Positions 36,518 through 44,835 of a stretch of DNA of 64,000 nt are shown one piece after another (the stretch's first letter is position 1; each line of letters begins with the position of its first letter). The translations under genes were made by a program, and so were the position numbers. A model generated the notes under the pieces. That model made no database searches, had not been told where the DNA came from, and worked only from the letters and a program-made list of their open reading frames with translations. The stretch is from Rhizobium sp. FKL33 (GTDB taxonomy: Bacteria > Pseudomonadota > Alphaproteobacteria > Rhizobiales > Rhizobiaceae), in assembly GCF_005222915.1 (NCBI RefSeq), contig NZ_STFX01000001.1, positions 124,001-188,000 on the forward strand, read 5' to 3'.

Positions 36518-37515
36518 GCCGCGTCATCCAGAAGGTGAAGGGCGGATTTCGGGAAGCTGAGCGTCACCGCTTCGCCTTCGCCCGGCACGTGAGCGCCCGG
36601 GGCGAGATTGGCGTGCAGCCTGACATCGCCTGCATCCACCGCGATGCGGGTCACCGAGCCGAGGAAAGCGCGGTTGGCGAGCTGACCGGAAAGGACGGCA
36701 TTGTCCGCGCCGCCGTCGCCGAGGCCGATCATCTCCGGCCTCAGGCTCGACCAGCGGCGCTGGCCGATCAGTTTCTCGGTGGTCGCCGGCGGAAGGAGGT
36801 TGGAAGAGCCGACGAAATCGGCGACGAATTTCACCTTGGGACGCTGGTAGATGTCCTCGGGCGTGCCGGCCTGGACGATGCCGCCATTGTTGAACACGGC
36901 GACGCGGTCGGCCATCGACAGCGCTTCGCCCTGATCGTGGGTCACAAAGATGAAGGTGATGCCGAGGCTCTTCTGCAGCGCCTTCAATTCTTCCTGCATG
37001 GCTTCACGCAGTTTGAGGTCGAGCGCGCCGAGCGGCTCGTCGAGCAACAGCACTTTCGGCTTGTTGACCAGCGCGCGGGCGAGCGCCACGCGCTGACGCT
37101 GGCCGCCTGACAGCTGTCCCGTCTTGCGTCCGCCGTAACCGCCGAGCTTGACGAGCTCCAGCGCCTTCTCGGCTTCGCGCAGCCGCGTCGTCTTGTCGAC
37201 GCCCTTGACCATCAGCCCATAGGCGACATTGTCGAGGATCGTCATATGCGGGAAGAGCGCGTAGTCCTGGAAGACGGTGTTGACCTGGCGCTTCCACGGC
37301 GGCACGCCATTGGCGCTCTCGCCGAAAATGGAGATTTCGCCGCCGGTCGGCTGTTCGAAGCCGGCCACCAGCCGGAGACATGTGGTCTTGCCTGACCCTG
37401 AGGGCCCGAGCATGGCGAAGAATTCGCCCTCGGCGATGTCGAGATCGACCCCGTCGACCGCCTTGACGCTGCCGAAATGGCGCGACACGGCGCGGAAGGA
37501 TACAGCCGCTACCAT
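36514..37515 (-). CDS. Polyamine-type ABC transporter ATPase (PotA/YdcT-like)
   Basis: ATPase of 333 residues energising the polyamine-type importer. Walker A GPSGSGKTT, signature [14 protein letters not shown], Walker B VLLLDEP with the catalytic Glu, and switch His in VTHDQ are all intact. The C-terminal TOBE region follows (LIGQRRWSSLRPEMI). It overlaps the downstream permease by 4 bases and is separated from the binding-protein gene by two GC-rich hairpins. Confidence 0.93.
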   Translation of the reverse strand: MVAAVSFRAVSRHFGSVKAVDGVDLDIAEGEFFAMLGPSGSGKTTCLRLVAGFEQPTGGEISIFGESANGVPPWKRQVNTVFQDYALFPHMTILDNVAYGLMVKGVDKTTRLREAEKALELVKLGGYGGRKTGQLSGGQRQRVALARALVNKPKVLLLDEPLGALDLKLREAMQEELKALQKSLGITFIFVTHDQGEALSMADRVAVFNNGGIVQAGTPEDIYQRPKVKFVADFVGSSNLLPPATTEKLIGQRRWSSLRPEMIGLGDGGADNAVLSGQLANRAFLGSVTRIAVDAGDVRLHANLAPGAHVPGEGEAVTLSFPKSALHLLDDAA

Positions 37516-37570
37516 AATGAAGTCTCCGTCATAGAAAGAATTGCGGCCTCAAGGCCATGCCCTGCGCTTG

Positions 37571-37623
37571 CTCCGCCCCGGCAAGGGGCGGAGGAATGGG
37601 GCGATCCGCCGCCAAGGCGGCGG
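37571..37623 (-). other. Twin GC-rich hairpins between binding-protein and ATPase genes
   Basis: Two perfect inverted repeats, CTCCGCCCC/GGGGCGGAG at 37571-37593 and CCGCCGCC/GGCGGCGG at 37606-37623, follow the stop of the binding-protein gene. They fit the usual arrangement that keeps binding-protein mRNA in excess of the downstream ATPase and permeases. Confidence 0.6.
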
Positions 37624-37634
37624 GAGAGGGCGGC

Positions 37635-38795
37635 TTACTGGCCGCCCATCACTTCGATGTAGTCCGAGGTCCAACGGCTATACGGCACGCAAGCGTCCTG
37701 CGACGCGCATTTGGCGGTCGGCGTCTTCCAGAAGCTGATCTTCTCGAAATTGTCGAAGCCATTGGTGGCGCAACCCTGATCGGTCAGGAGCGCATTGCCT
37801 TTGCAGGCGGCCGGAACTGACGGCACGGAGCCGAACCAGGCGGCGAGATCGCCCTGGACCTTGGGCGAGAGCGAATGCTCCATCCACATATAGGCGCAGT
37901 TGGGGTGCGCGGCTTCGGCATGCAGCATCGTCGTGTCGGCCCAGCCGGTCGCGCCTTCCTCGGGGAAAACGGAGGCGACGGGCTGCTTTTCCGCTGCCAG
38001 CAGGTTGACCTGGAACGGCCAGGAGCCGGAAGCGACGACGCCTTCGTTCTTGAAGTCGTCGATCTGCACCATGGCGTCGTGCCAGTAGCGGCCGATCAGC
38101 TTGCGCTGGCCCTTGAGCAGTTCGAGGACGGCGGCATACTGCTCTTCGTTGAGCTCATAGGGATCCTTGATGCCGAGCTCGGGCTTGTGCGCCTTCAGAT
38201 AGAGCGCGGCGTCGGCGATATAGATCGGGCCGTCAAAGGCCTGGACGCGGCCCTTATTGGTCTTTCCGTCGGGCAGGTTCTGCTCTTCGAACACCACCGA
38301 CCAGCTCTTCGGAGCCTTATCGCCGAACACTTTGGTGTTGTACATCAGCACGTTCGGACCCCACTGATAGGGCGTGCCGTAGTGCTTGCCGTCCACGGTG
38401 TGCCAAGGCGCATCCTTGAGGCGATCATCGACGGTCGACCAGCTCTTGATCAGGTCGACATTGATCGGCTGCACCTTGCCGCCGGCGATCAGACGCAGCG
38501 AGGCGTCGCCCGAGGCGGTGACGAGGTCGAAACCGCCCTGGTTCATAAGCGTCACCATTTCGTCGGAGGTGGCGGCGGTCTTGACGGAGACCTTGCAACC
38601 GGTTTCCTTTTCGAAAGCGGTCACCCAGTCGTAATTCTTGTCGGTTTCGCCGCGCTCGACATAACCGGCCCAGGCGACGATCGACACCTGGCCCTCGCCG
38701 GGTCCGATTTCCTTAAGCATTTCGGCGGCCATCGCCTGTCCGGAGACGGACAGGCCCAGCATGAGAGCGGTCGTGGACTTCAAGAAGGTCTTCAT
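37635..38795 (-). CDS. Polyamine-type periplasmic binding protein (YdcS/PotD-like)
   Basis: Extracellular solute-binding protein of 386 residues. A Sec signal peptide of about 23 residues (MKTFLKSTTALMLGLSVSGQAMA) precedes AEMLKEI. The mature part has the YdcS-like beginning GQVSIVAWAGYVERG, and four Cys residues in the C-terminal third (CKG, CAT, CASQDAC) that could form disulfides. It is the first gene of the ydcSTUV-patD-like operon, with GGGAGAA just upstream. Binding of putrescine or spermidine is inferred from the neighbours. Confidence 0.88.
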   Translation of the reverse strand: MKTFLKSTTALMLGLSVSGQAMAAEMLKEIGPGEGQVSIVAWAGYVERGETDKNYDWVTAFEKETGCKVSVKTAATSDEMVTLMNQGGFDLVTASGDASLRLIAGGKVQPINVDLIKSWSTVDDRLKDAPWHTVDGKHYGTPYQWGPNVLMYNTKVFGDKAPKSWSVVFEEQNLPDGKTNKGRVQAFDGPIYIADAALYLKAHKPELGIKDPYELNEEQYAAVLELLKGQRKLIGRYWHDAMVQIDDFKNEGVVASGSWPFQVNLLAAEKQPVASVFPEEGATGWADTTMLHAEAAHPNCAYMWMEHSLSPKVQGDLAAWFGSVPSVPAACKGNALLTDQGCATNGFDNFEKISFWKTPTAKCASQDACVPYSRWTSDYIEVMGGQ

Positions 38796-38845
38796 GGTCG
38801 TTCTCCCGTTTGTGATTTATGTTCCCGTCGCTATTGAGCCAAAGT

Positions 38846-38862
38846 TTTGCGGCATTCGCAAA
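38846..38862. promoter_or_regulatory. Inverted repeat upstream of the polyamine operon
   Basis: TTTGCGGCATTCGCAAA has perfect 6-base arms around a 5-base centre, 51 bases before the binding-protein start. It is a candidate operator; no regulator gene is adjacent. Confidence 0.4.
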
Positions 38863-38916
38863 TTTATTATCAAGAATATCGCTATCGGAATTTCCGAAAT
38901 CAGAAGCTCAAGTCTT

Positions 38917-38953
38917 CCAAAAACGAAAATGGGGATGGCAACCAGCCATCCCC
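38917..38953 (-). terminator. Rho-independent terminator of the HasA/RTX gene
   Basis: Read on the minus strand, GGGGATGG, a 7-base loop and CCATCCCC are followed by ATTTTCGTTTTT, 27 bases after the gene's stop codon. Confidence 0.88.
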
Positions 38954-38979
38954 ACCATAGTCTTGCGATTTTGAGCCGC

Positions 38980-40410
38980 TCAAAGGTCGAAGAAATCGGC
39001 CTTGAAGTTGACGGCGCTGTCGATGTGGATGGTGAAGTCCGCCTTGCCATCGCCGTCATTGTCGCCAGCAACATAACGCTCGCCGCCGAAGGTGTAGGTG
39101 CGCAGTTCACCGGCATGCTTGGAGAAGGAATCGCTGCCGATGAAGGAGAAAGCCTGATCGCCATCCTGATTCTCATTGGCGTCGATGCCGCTGAGATCGA
39201 TGATATCGCCCTGCTTGCCGTTGAAGTCCTTGATCGTGTCGGCGTTCGTCCGACCGGCGGAGGTATCGGTGAGCGAGAAGACGAAGGTGTCTGCGCCTGC
39301 GTTGCCAGACAGCGTGTCGACGCCAGCGCCGCCGGTCAGCACGTCTGCGCCGTTGCCGCCGGTGAGCACATCATTGCCGGCGTTGCCAGACAGCGTGTCC
39401 TTGCCATTGCCGCCCGTCAGCGTGTCGGCGGCAGCGCCGCCCGAAAGCGTATCATCGCCCACACCGCCGTCGATCGTATCCTTGCCGTCGCCGCCATCCA
39501 GCGTATCGGCGCCTGCGCCGCCGGACAGGGTGTCAGCGCCAGCCATGCCGTAGATCACGTTGCCGATGCTGCTGCCCACAATCGAATTGGCCGAGTCATT
39601 GCCGTAGCCATAAACCGCGACATCGCCGGAAAGAACCAGCGTCTCGACATTGGCGGCGATCTGGTAGTGATTGATCGTTGTTGTGGTGGTGTCAGAGCCG
39701 CTATCAGCGTCTTCGGTCACGACATCGCTGGAGTCGTCCACCACATAGCTGTCGTCGCCGAGGCCGCCCGCCATGGCGTCAGCGCCGGCGCCGCCGTCGA
39801 TCGAGTCATCGCCGTCGCCGCCTGTCAGGCTGTCGGCGCCGTCATTGCCCGCGATCACATCGTCATACGCGGTGCCCGTATAGACGTCGACGCCGGCAGA
39901 TCCGATGAAATTCTGCGCCTGGGAGGCGAGCACGGAATAGATGTAGTCGACATTCTCAGTCTCGCTCACCGTGCCATCGCCGTCGAGGTCCCGGTCACCC
40001 ACGACATTGCCGCGCTGCAGGGCGCGGTAAAGCGCGTAGAGTTTGTTCGTGGTCACGTCGGTGCTGGCGGTGTCCTGGGTGATATCCATGCCGGACACGA
40101 CAAGCCCGGCAACGACGCCCGTCAACGCGCCGTTCTCATCCGTCGTCGTCTCGCTCGTGTAATTGCCGAGCGTGAAGCCAGTCAGCGTGCCATAGATCCC
40201 GGCGCTGTAGGAAAGATCGCCTTCCAGCACGACCTGCGCGCTGGTCTCGTCAGCCGAATAGCGAAAACCCACTTGCTCTGCGTTGGTATAGTCAGGATAC
40301 CAAGTGGAGGCGCCTGCGGTTGCGCCCAGACTCGCGAAATATTCGGTAATGTAAGTTGCGTAGTTGAACGACTCCAGATTGCTGGCGTCTACCGTGATCA
40401 TGTCTGCCAT
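38980..40410 (-). CDS. RTX calcium-binding protein with HasA hemophore-like N-terminus
   Basis: Secreted protein of 476 residues. Residues 1-165 resemble the HasA heme-binding fold: the order YATYITEYFASLG, GFRYSADETSAQVVLEGDLSY, IYGTLTGFTLG and KLYALYRALQRG matches conserved HasA blocks as I remember them. Tyr68 in GDLSY sits where HasA has its heme ligand Tyr75. No His is seen in the loops corresponding to His32 or His83. Residues about 185-390 hold around nine GGxGxDxLx RTX nonapeptides. The end (DTIKDFNGKQGDIIDLSGID and onward) is the typical type I secretion domain. The gene is monocistronic; no exporter is encoded nearby. Confidence 0.75.
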   Translation of the reverse strand: MADMITVDASNLESFNYATYITEYFASLGATAGASTWYPDYTNAEQVGFRYSADETSAQVVLEGDLSYSAGIYGTLTGFTLGNYTSETTTDENGALTGVVAGLVVSGMDITQDTASTDVTTNKLYALYRALQRGNVVGDRDLDGDGTVSETENVDYIYSVLASQAQNFIGSAGVDVYTGTAYDDVIAGNDGADSLTGGDGDDSIDGGAGADAMAGGLGDDSYVVDDSSDVVTEDADSGSDTTTTTINHYQIAANVETLVLSGDVAVYGYGNDSANSIVGSSIGNVIYGMAGADTLSGGAGADTLDGGDGKDTIDGGVGDDTLSGGAAADTLTGGNGKDTLSGNAGNDVLTGGNGADVLTGGAGVDTLSGNAGADTFVFSLTDTSAGRTNADTIKDFNGKQGDIIDLSGIDANENQDGDQAFSFIGSDSFSKHAGELRTYTFGGERYVAGDNDGDGKADFTIHIDSAVNFKADFFDL

Positions 40411-40585
40411 TTTTCTCTCCTTGCACGTCCCCAGAGCGCCCCGGCCGCGGACGGCGCGCGAGCGACGGGGCGGCGCGCCGGCATAGCCGGGCCGCTGAAT
40501 CTTTTTTTGGGTGAGGCGCGGATCTCAGCGCGTGGTCGCGCTCTGGCAAGGCCGCGGGAGCAACCCCTCGGCGGCTCCGGCGGGG

Positions 40586-40614
40586 TTTCTAGTAAACATG
40601 AATATTTCAGTCAA
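40586..40614 (-). promoter_or_regulatory. Promoter of the HasA/RTX gene
   Basis: On the minus strand TTGACT and TAGAAA are separated by exactly 17 bases. The spacer contains a small inverted repeat, TGAA-ATA-TTCA. Transcription from here leaves a leader of about 170 bases, which includes the CCCCGCCGG...GGGG stem region. Confidence 0.55.
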
Positions 40615-40670
40615 CAACTACGATGGTTTCAAGGCCATAAAATATGACATTTTTTATCATCATATCGATT

Positions 40671-41663
40671 TCAGCCGATCCGAAGGCTGAAAGGATCGAA
40701 GTCCGCATAGATTTCGGCGCCGAAGCGATGAGCGAGACTCTGCAAATTTCGGATCAGGCTGGAGGCTTTTGCTGTGCCGATGAGCACGCTCGCCACGCTT
40801 GATTCCGATAGAGGGAACTGCAGCGCCAACGTCGCCAGATCATCGCCTCTCTGTTCGGCAAGCGCCTTCATTTTTCCAACCCGATTCTGGATGTCGTCGG
40901 ACGCCGGCGCGTAATCGAAGGTTGCTTCGGGCGAGGGGCCAGTGGCGAGAATGCCCGAATTGAAGACGCCGCCGATCACCAGCGCCGTTCCGCGCGCTCG
41001 GCACAGCGGCAGCAGCTCGCGCTCCGCCGTTCGGTCGAGCAGGGTGTAACGACCGGCGAGCAGAATCACGTCGATATCGAAATCGCCCATCAGGTCCAAA
41101 CAGACCGCGGTCTCGTTGACGCCGAGACCCCAGGCGCCGATGACGCCCTGCGCCTTCAGCTCCTCGAGCGCCGCGCCGCCACTGCGGCGGAAATCATCGA
41201 GATGTCTGGAGTTGTCTGGCTCCTGATGGGTGTAGGGGCCGATGTCATGGACGAAGACGATGTCGAACCGGTCGACGCCCAAGCGTTTGCAGCTTTCCTC
41301 GAGGCTGCGGAGAATGCCGTCGCGGCTGTAATCATAGCGCATGACGGCGGGGTTGGCGTCGACGAAGCCGTAGTCGGGGGCGTCTTCACGGGGAACGGGC
41401 GTGAAGAGACGGCCGACCTTGGTGGAGATCACCACCTCCGATCGCGCCTTGTCGGCCAGGAATTTGCCCAACCGCTCCTCCGATAGCCCCGCGCCATAAT
41501 GCGGCGCGGTGTCGAAATAGCGGATGCCGGCGTCCCAGGCGGTCTGCAGCACCTCGCGCGCCTGTTCTTCCGAGCAGGGCCGGTAAAGACCCGCGAGCGG
41601 CGCGCAGCCGAAACCGATTTCCGAAATCTTGAGCGAGGTCTTGCCGACGCGGCGGGTCTTCAT
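40671..41663 (-). CDS. Aldo/keto reductase, D-threo-aldose (L-fucose) 1-dehydrogenase-like
   Basis: NAD(P)-dependent aldose dehydrogenase of the AKR superfamily, 330 residues from MKTRRVGKTSLKISEIGFG. The catalytic tetrad is visible: Asp and Tyr in YFDTAPHYGAG, Lys in ISTKVGR and His in IVFVHDIGPY. The beginning GFGCAPLAGLY matches D-threo-aldose 1-dehydrogenases, which oxidise L-fucose and similar sugars to lactones. The AAAGGAC ribosome site selects the ATG at 41663 rather than the longer frame. It follows the mutarotase gene by 11 bases in the sugar importer operon. Confidence 0.85.
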   Translation of the reverse strand: MKTRRVGKTSLKISEIGFGCAPLAGLYRPCSEEQAREVLQTAWDAGIRYFDTAPHYGAGLSEERLGKFLADKARSEVVISTKVGRLFTPVPREDAPDYGFVDANPAVMRYDYSRDGILRSLEESCKRLGVDRFDIVFVHDIGPYTHQEPDNSRHLDDFRRSGGAALEELKAQGVIGAWGLGVNETAVCLDLMGDFDIDVILLAGRYTLLDRTAERELLPLCRARGTALVIGGVFNSGILATGPSPEATFDYAPASDDIQNRVGKMKALAEQRGDDLATLALQFPLSESSVASVLIGTAKASSLIRNLQSLAHRFGAEIYADFDPFSLRIG

Positions 41664-41674
41664 GGCGTGTCCTT

Positions 41675-42004
41675 TCAATCCAGATGATAGACGCAGGGCA
41701 GGAACGACCACCATTCCCCCGGCGCCGCCGTGTCGAACGGCGTCTGGCACACATCGGTGAGAGCGAGCCAGCGTCTGACGACATCGAGATCTCCCAGGCG
41801 TTTCATATCGCCCTCGAAATCGTCTCCGTCATAAACCCAGACGCCGAACAGAAGGTTCTCCGGCTCCTTGAGAAAAATGGAATAATCGCGGAGACGGGCC
41901 GCTTTCAGCGCCGCGTCCATCTCCGGCCAGGGCGAGGCGTGGAGCCGCTTATAGGTATCCACCATGTCAGGCTTCAGCCTGATGGCCATGCCCATCTTGG
42001 CCAT
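41675..42004 (-). CDS. L-rhamnose/L-fucose mutarotase family protein
   Basis: A 109-residue protein of the RhaM/RhaU family (formerly DUF718), which interconverts anomers of 6-deoxyhexoses. Typical features are MGMAIRLKPDMVDTYKRLHASPWPEM, with the catalytic-region His, the central NLLFGVWVY and the C-terminal WWSFLPCVYHLD. It lies 1 base after the ATPase gene and before the aldose dehydrogenase. Pairing with that enzyme suggests L-fucose or a related sugar rather than rhamnose itself, but this is inference. Confidence 0.85.
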   Translation of the reverse strand: MAKMGMAIRLKPDMVDTYKRLHASPWPEMDAALKAARLRDYSIFLKEPENLLFGVWVYDGDDFEGDMKRLGDLDVVRRWLALTDVCQTPFDTAAPGEWWSFLPCVYHLD

Positions 42005-42005
42005 G

Positions 42006-43067
42006 TCAGCGAATCCGGTCGCCGTCGAGGGTGAAATAGCGGGCGTTGAGGGTGTCGAAGCGCATCTCGATCATGTCGCCGACGCGCGCTGTCGTCTTGC
42101 GCTTTTCCGCCACCACGACAGCGCCATCGGGCAGGGCGGCGTGGACATAGGCCGTAGCCCCGAGATGCTCCACCACATCCGCCCGTGCCGGGAAAGCGAC
42201 GCCATCGGCTTCGTCGAGATGTTCGGGCCTGAGGCCGATGAGCAGTGTCGTCGACGGTGCAAGCGGCGCCGACAGAGCCGGGCAGGGCATGGAGATCCCG
42301 GCGAATTCGATGCGCGCGCCATCTCCTGAAACTGCGGCCTGCAGGAAATTCATCCGCGGCGAGCCGATGAAGCCGGCGACGAAAGCATTGTCGGGATCCT
42401 CATAAAGCGTCACCGGCGAGCCGATCTGCTCGACGCGCCCGGCGCGCAGCACGACGATCTTGTCGGCGAGCGTCATCGCCTCGGTCTGGTCGTGGGTGAC
42501 GTAGATGATGGTGTTCTTCAGCGTCTGGTGCAGCTTGGCGATCTCCACCCGTGTCTGCACCCTGAGTTCGGCGTCGAGATTGGAGAGCGGCTCGTCGAAC
42601 AGGAAGACATCAGGATTGCGCACGATCGCCCGGCCGATGGCGACGCGCTGGCGCTGGCCGCCGGAGAGCGCTGCGGGCTTGCGGTCGAGCAGCGGCGTGA
42701 GCTGCAGGATGCCGGCGGCGCGCGCCACCTTCTCCTCGATCTCGGCCTTGGGCGCTTTCGCCATGCGCAGGCCGAAACTCATGTTTTCAGCCACCGTCAT
42801 ATGCGGATAGAGCGCATAGGACTGGAAGACCATGGCGACGCCGCGTTCGGAAGGCTCGGTGTCATTCATCCTGACGCCGCCGATGAACAAATCGCCGCCG
42901 GTGATCTCTTCCAGTCCTGCGATCATGCGCAGCAGAGTGGATTTGCCGCAGCCGGACGGGCCGACGAAGACGGTGAATTCGCCCCGTTCGATCTGCATGG
43001 ACACGCCATGGATGACGTGAGCTGCGCCATAGGACTTTGTGACGTTGGCGAGTTCGATCTGATGCAT
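42006..43067 (-). CDS. Sugar ABC transporter ATPase (UgpC/MalK type)
   Basis: ATPase of 353 residues with intact Walker [10 protein letters not shown], signature [14 protein letters not shown], Walker [14 protein letters not shown] and switch His in VTHDQTEA. The C-terminal TOBE region contains [15 protein letters not shown], the conserved RPEH-type motif of the sugar importer ATPases. It lies 3 bases after the second permease. All motifs are canonical, so this one should work as a homodimer, unlike the ATPase pair at 23-25 kb. Confidence 0.93.
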   Translation of the reverse strand: MHQIELANVTKSYGAAHVIHGVSMQIERGEFTVFVGPSGCGKSTLLRMIAGLEEITGGDLFIGGVRMNDTEPSERGVAMVFQSYALYPHMTVAENMSFGLRMAKAPKAEIEEKVARAAGILQLTPLLDRKPAALSGGQRQRVAIGRAIVRNPDVFLFDEPLSNLDAELRVQTRVEIAKLHQTLKNTIIYVTHDQTEAMTLADKIVVLRAGRVEQIGSPVTLYEDPDNAFVAGFIGSPRMNFLQAAVSGDGARIEFAGISMPCPALSAPLAPSTTLLIGLRPEHLDEADGVAFPARADVVEHLGATAYVHAALPDGAVVVAEKRKTTARVGDMIEMRFDTLNARYFTLDGDRIR

Positions 43068-43070
43068 GGT

Positions 43071-43904
43071 TCAACCCTTCACGGCGCCGGTGGCGATGCC
43101 ATTGACGATGCGCCGCTGGAAAACGAGGTAGATGAGAACGATGGGCGCCGCGGCGATGACGATGCCGGCCATCAGCAGCGGCACATTGGTGGTGTATTCG
43201 CCCTTCAGCGCGGCGATGCCGACCATCAGCGTACGCTCCTTCTGCAGCACGAGCAGCGAGATCAGCACGTCGTTCCAGCAATAGAGCGTGTTGAGAATGC
43301 CGAGCGTGATCAGCGCGGGACGGCCGAGCGGCAGCATCACATGCCACCAGATCTGCAGGAGTTTCGCGCCGTCCATCCGCGCCGCCTCGACCAGTTCGCG
43401 CGGCAGGCCGGAATAGAAGGCTGTCATGAGATAGACGCAGAAGGGCAGGAAGAAGGCCGTGTAGGAAATGATCAGGCCGATGCGCGTGTTGACGAGATCG
43501 AGCGTGACGATGGTGCGGTAGAACGGCACCAGCACCACCTGCACTGGGATCATCAGCGAGGCCAGCACCACCATGAACAGCAGTTTCCGATAGGGAAAGC
43601 GCAGCATGGCGAAGGCGAAACCGGCCAACGACGACACGAGCAGCAGCAGCGCCACCGCCCCGAATGTGGTGACGACGGAATTGAGGAAGTATTCGGACAG
43701 CTTCGACCGGTTCCAGGCATTGATGAAATTGATGACGGTCGGGTCGTTGACCAGCGAAAAGCGGTTGAGAATATAGCCCTTGTCGGTCTTCAGCGCATTG
43801 TTGACGGCGAAATAGATCGGGTAGAGGCAGGTCAGCGCCAGGGCCCACATCGGGATCGACGCGAGCCGGAGCAGCGTCTTTTCGCGTTTTCCGGAAATGG
43901 CCAT
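43071..43904 (-). CDS. Sugar ABC transporter permease (MalG/UgpE type)
   Basis: Inner-membrane permease of 277 residues starting MAISGKREKTLLRLASIPMW. GAGGA lies 6 bases before the ATG at 43904; the frame is open further upstream only in the shadow of the other permease. The EAA loop is VEAARMDGAKLLQIWWHVMLPLGRP, and NGIATGAVKG at the C-terminus is typical of UgpE-type proteins. It starts 8 bases after the preceding permease gene. Confidence 0.92.
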   Translation of the reverse strand: MAISGKREKTLLRLASIPMWALALTCLYPIYFAVNNALKTDKGYILNRFSLVNDPTVINFINAWNRSKLSEYFLNSVVTTFGAVALLLLVSSLAGFAFAMLRFPYRKLLFMVVLASLMIPVQVVLVPFYRTIVTLDLVNTRIGLIISYTAFFLPFCVYLMTAFYSGLPRELVEAARMDGAKLLQIWWHVMLPLGRPALITLGILNTLYCWNDVLISLLVLQKERTLMVGIAALKGEYTTNVPLLMAGIVIAAAPIVLIYLVFQRRIVNGIATGAVKG

Positions 43905-43912
43905 GGCGATCC

Positions 43913-44797
43913 TCAGAGATTGGCGTTCTTGGACATGATCTTGATCTGGATGTAAGCGAGCCCCGCCATCAGCGAGAACAGCAGCATCGAGATCGCCGCC
44001 GCATAGCCCGGACGGTTCATCTTGCCCTGTTCCAGCCAGATCAGGAATTCCGGCAGCGCGGTCGATGTGCCCGGGCCACCGGCGGTGAGAACATAGATGA
44101 GGCCGAACATCGAGGTCAGCGCGCCGATGGTGGTGACAACGCCGACGAATTCGATGATTGGCTTCAGCGCCGGGATGATGACGTGAATCCAGACCTGCAG
44201 CGGCTTGGCGCCATCGAGCCGCGCAGCTTCGACCAGTTCCTTCGGCACGGTGGAGAGGCCCGCCATGAAGATTAGCAGGCTCATGCCGAAGGTCGACCAG
44301 AGCTGCACCGCAAACAGGCAGAACAGCGCCGTCCAGCCCGAGCCGAGCCAATCGACCGGGATAAAGCCGACCGCTTTCAGCATGGCGTTCAGGCTGCCGT
44401 CGTAACGCAGCACCATGTTGAAGATCGAGCCGACGATGACGGAGGAGAGCACGGCGGGCAGGAAATAGACGGCGCGAAAGAAGCGGCCGCCCGGCACGCC
44501 CTGATGAATGAGGATGGCGAGCACCATCGGCAGCGCCACCCAGACCGGGAGGGTGGCGATCAGGATCAGTGTGTTTTCGACGCTGTCGCGAAAGGCGCTG
44601 TCGGAGGCGATGGCGACGTAATTGTCGAATCCGACAAAGGTGAAGGTCGACATGCCGTCCGTGTCGAAGAACGACAGGACGAAGCCCCATATCAGCGGAA
44701 AAATCCTGAACAGCGCGACCAGCAGGATCGCCGGCGCGATGAACAGGTAAGCGATGCGTCTTTCTGTAGCGCTGCCCACGCGTGTCATCCCTTGCAT
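43913..44797 (-). CDS. Sugar ABC transporter permease (MalF/UgpA type)
   Basis: Inner-membrane permease of 294 residues. The first helix is IAYLFIAPAILLVALFRIFPLIWGF, the EAA loop VEAARLDGAKPLQVWIHVIIPALKP, and TAGGPGTSTALPEFLIW is the conserved MalF-type C-terminal segment. It follows the binding-protein gene by 38 bases. Confidence 0.92.
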   Translation of the reverse strand: MQGMTRVGSATERRIAYLFIAPAILLVALFRIFPLIWGFVLSFFDTDGMSTFTFVGFDNYVAIASDSAFRDSVENTLILIATLPVWVALPMVLAILIHQGVPGGRFFRAVYFLPAVLSSVIVGSIFNMVLRYDGSLNAMLKAVGFIPVDWLGSGWTALFCLFAVQLWSTFGMSLLIFMAGLSTVPKELVEAARLDGAKPLQVWIHVIIPALKPIIEFVGVVTTIGALTSMFGLIYVLTAGGPGTSTALPEFLIWLEQGKMNRPGYAAAISMLLFSLMAGLAYIQIKIMSKNANL

Positions 44798-44835
44798 TGC
44801 GGGCGCCGGGGTCGCCCCCGGCGCGAATGTCGTGA

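Noticed and set aside
39300-39550. Possible CRISPR-like periodic repeats on the plus strand
   Set aside because: The 27-base periodicity is the RTX nonapeptide coding repeat; units have no unique spacers.
39176-39908. Proline- and arginine-rich open frames opposite the RTX repeats
   Set aside because: They are the reverse complement of GGxGxDxL repeats; repetitive composition but no independent coding evidence.
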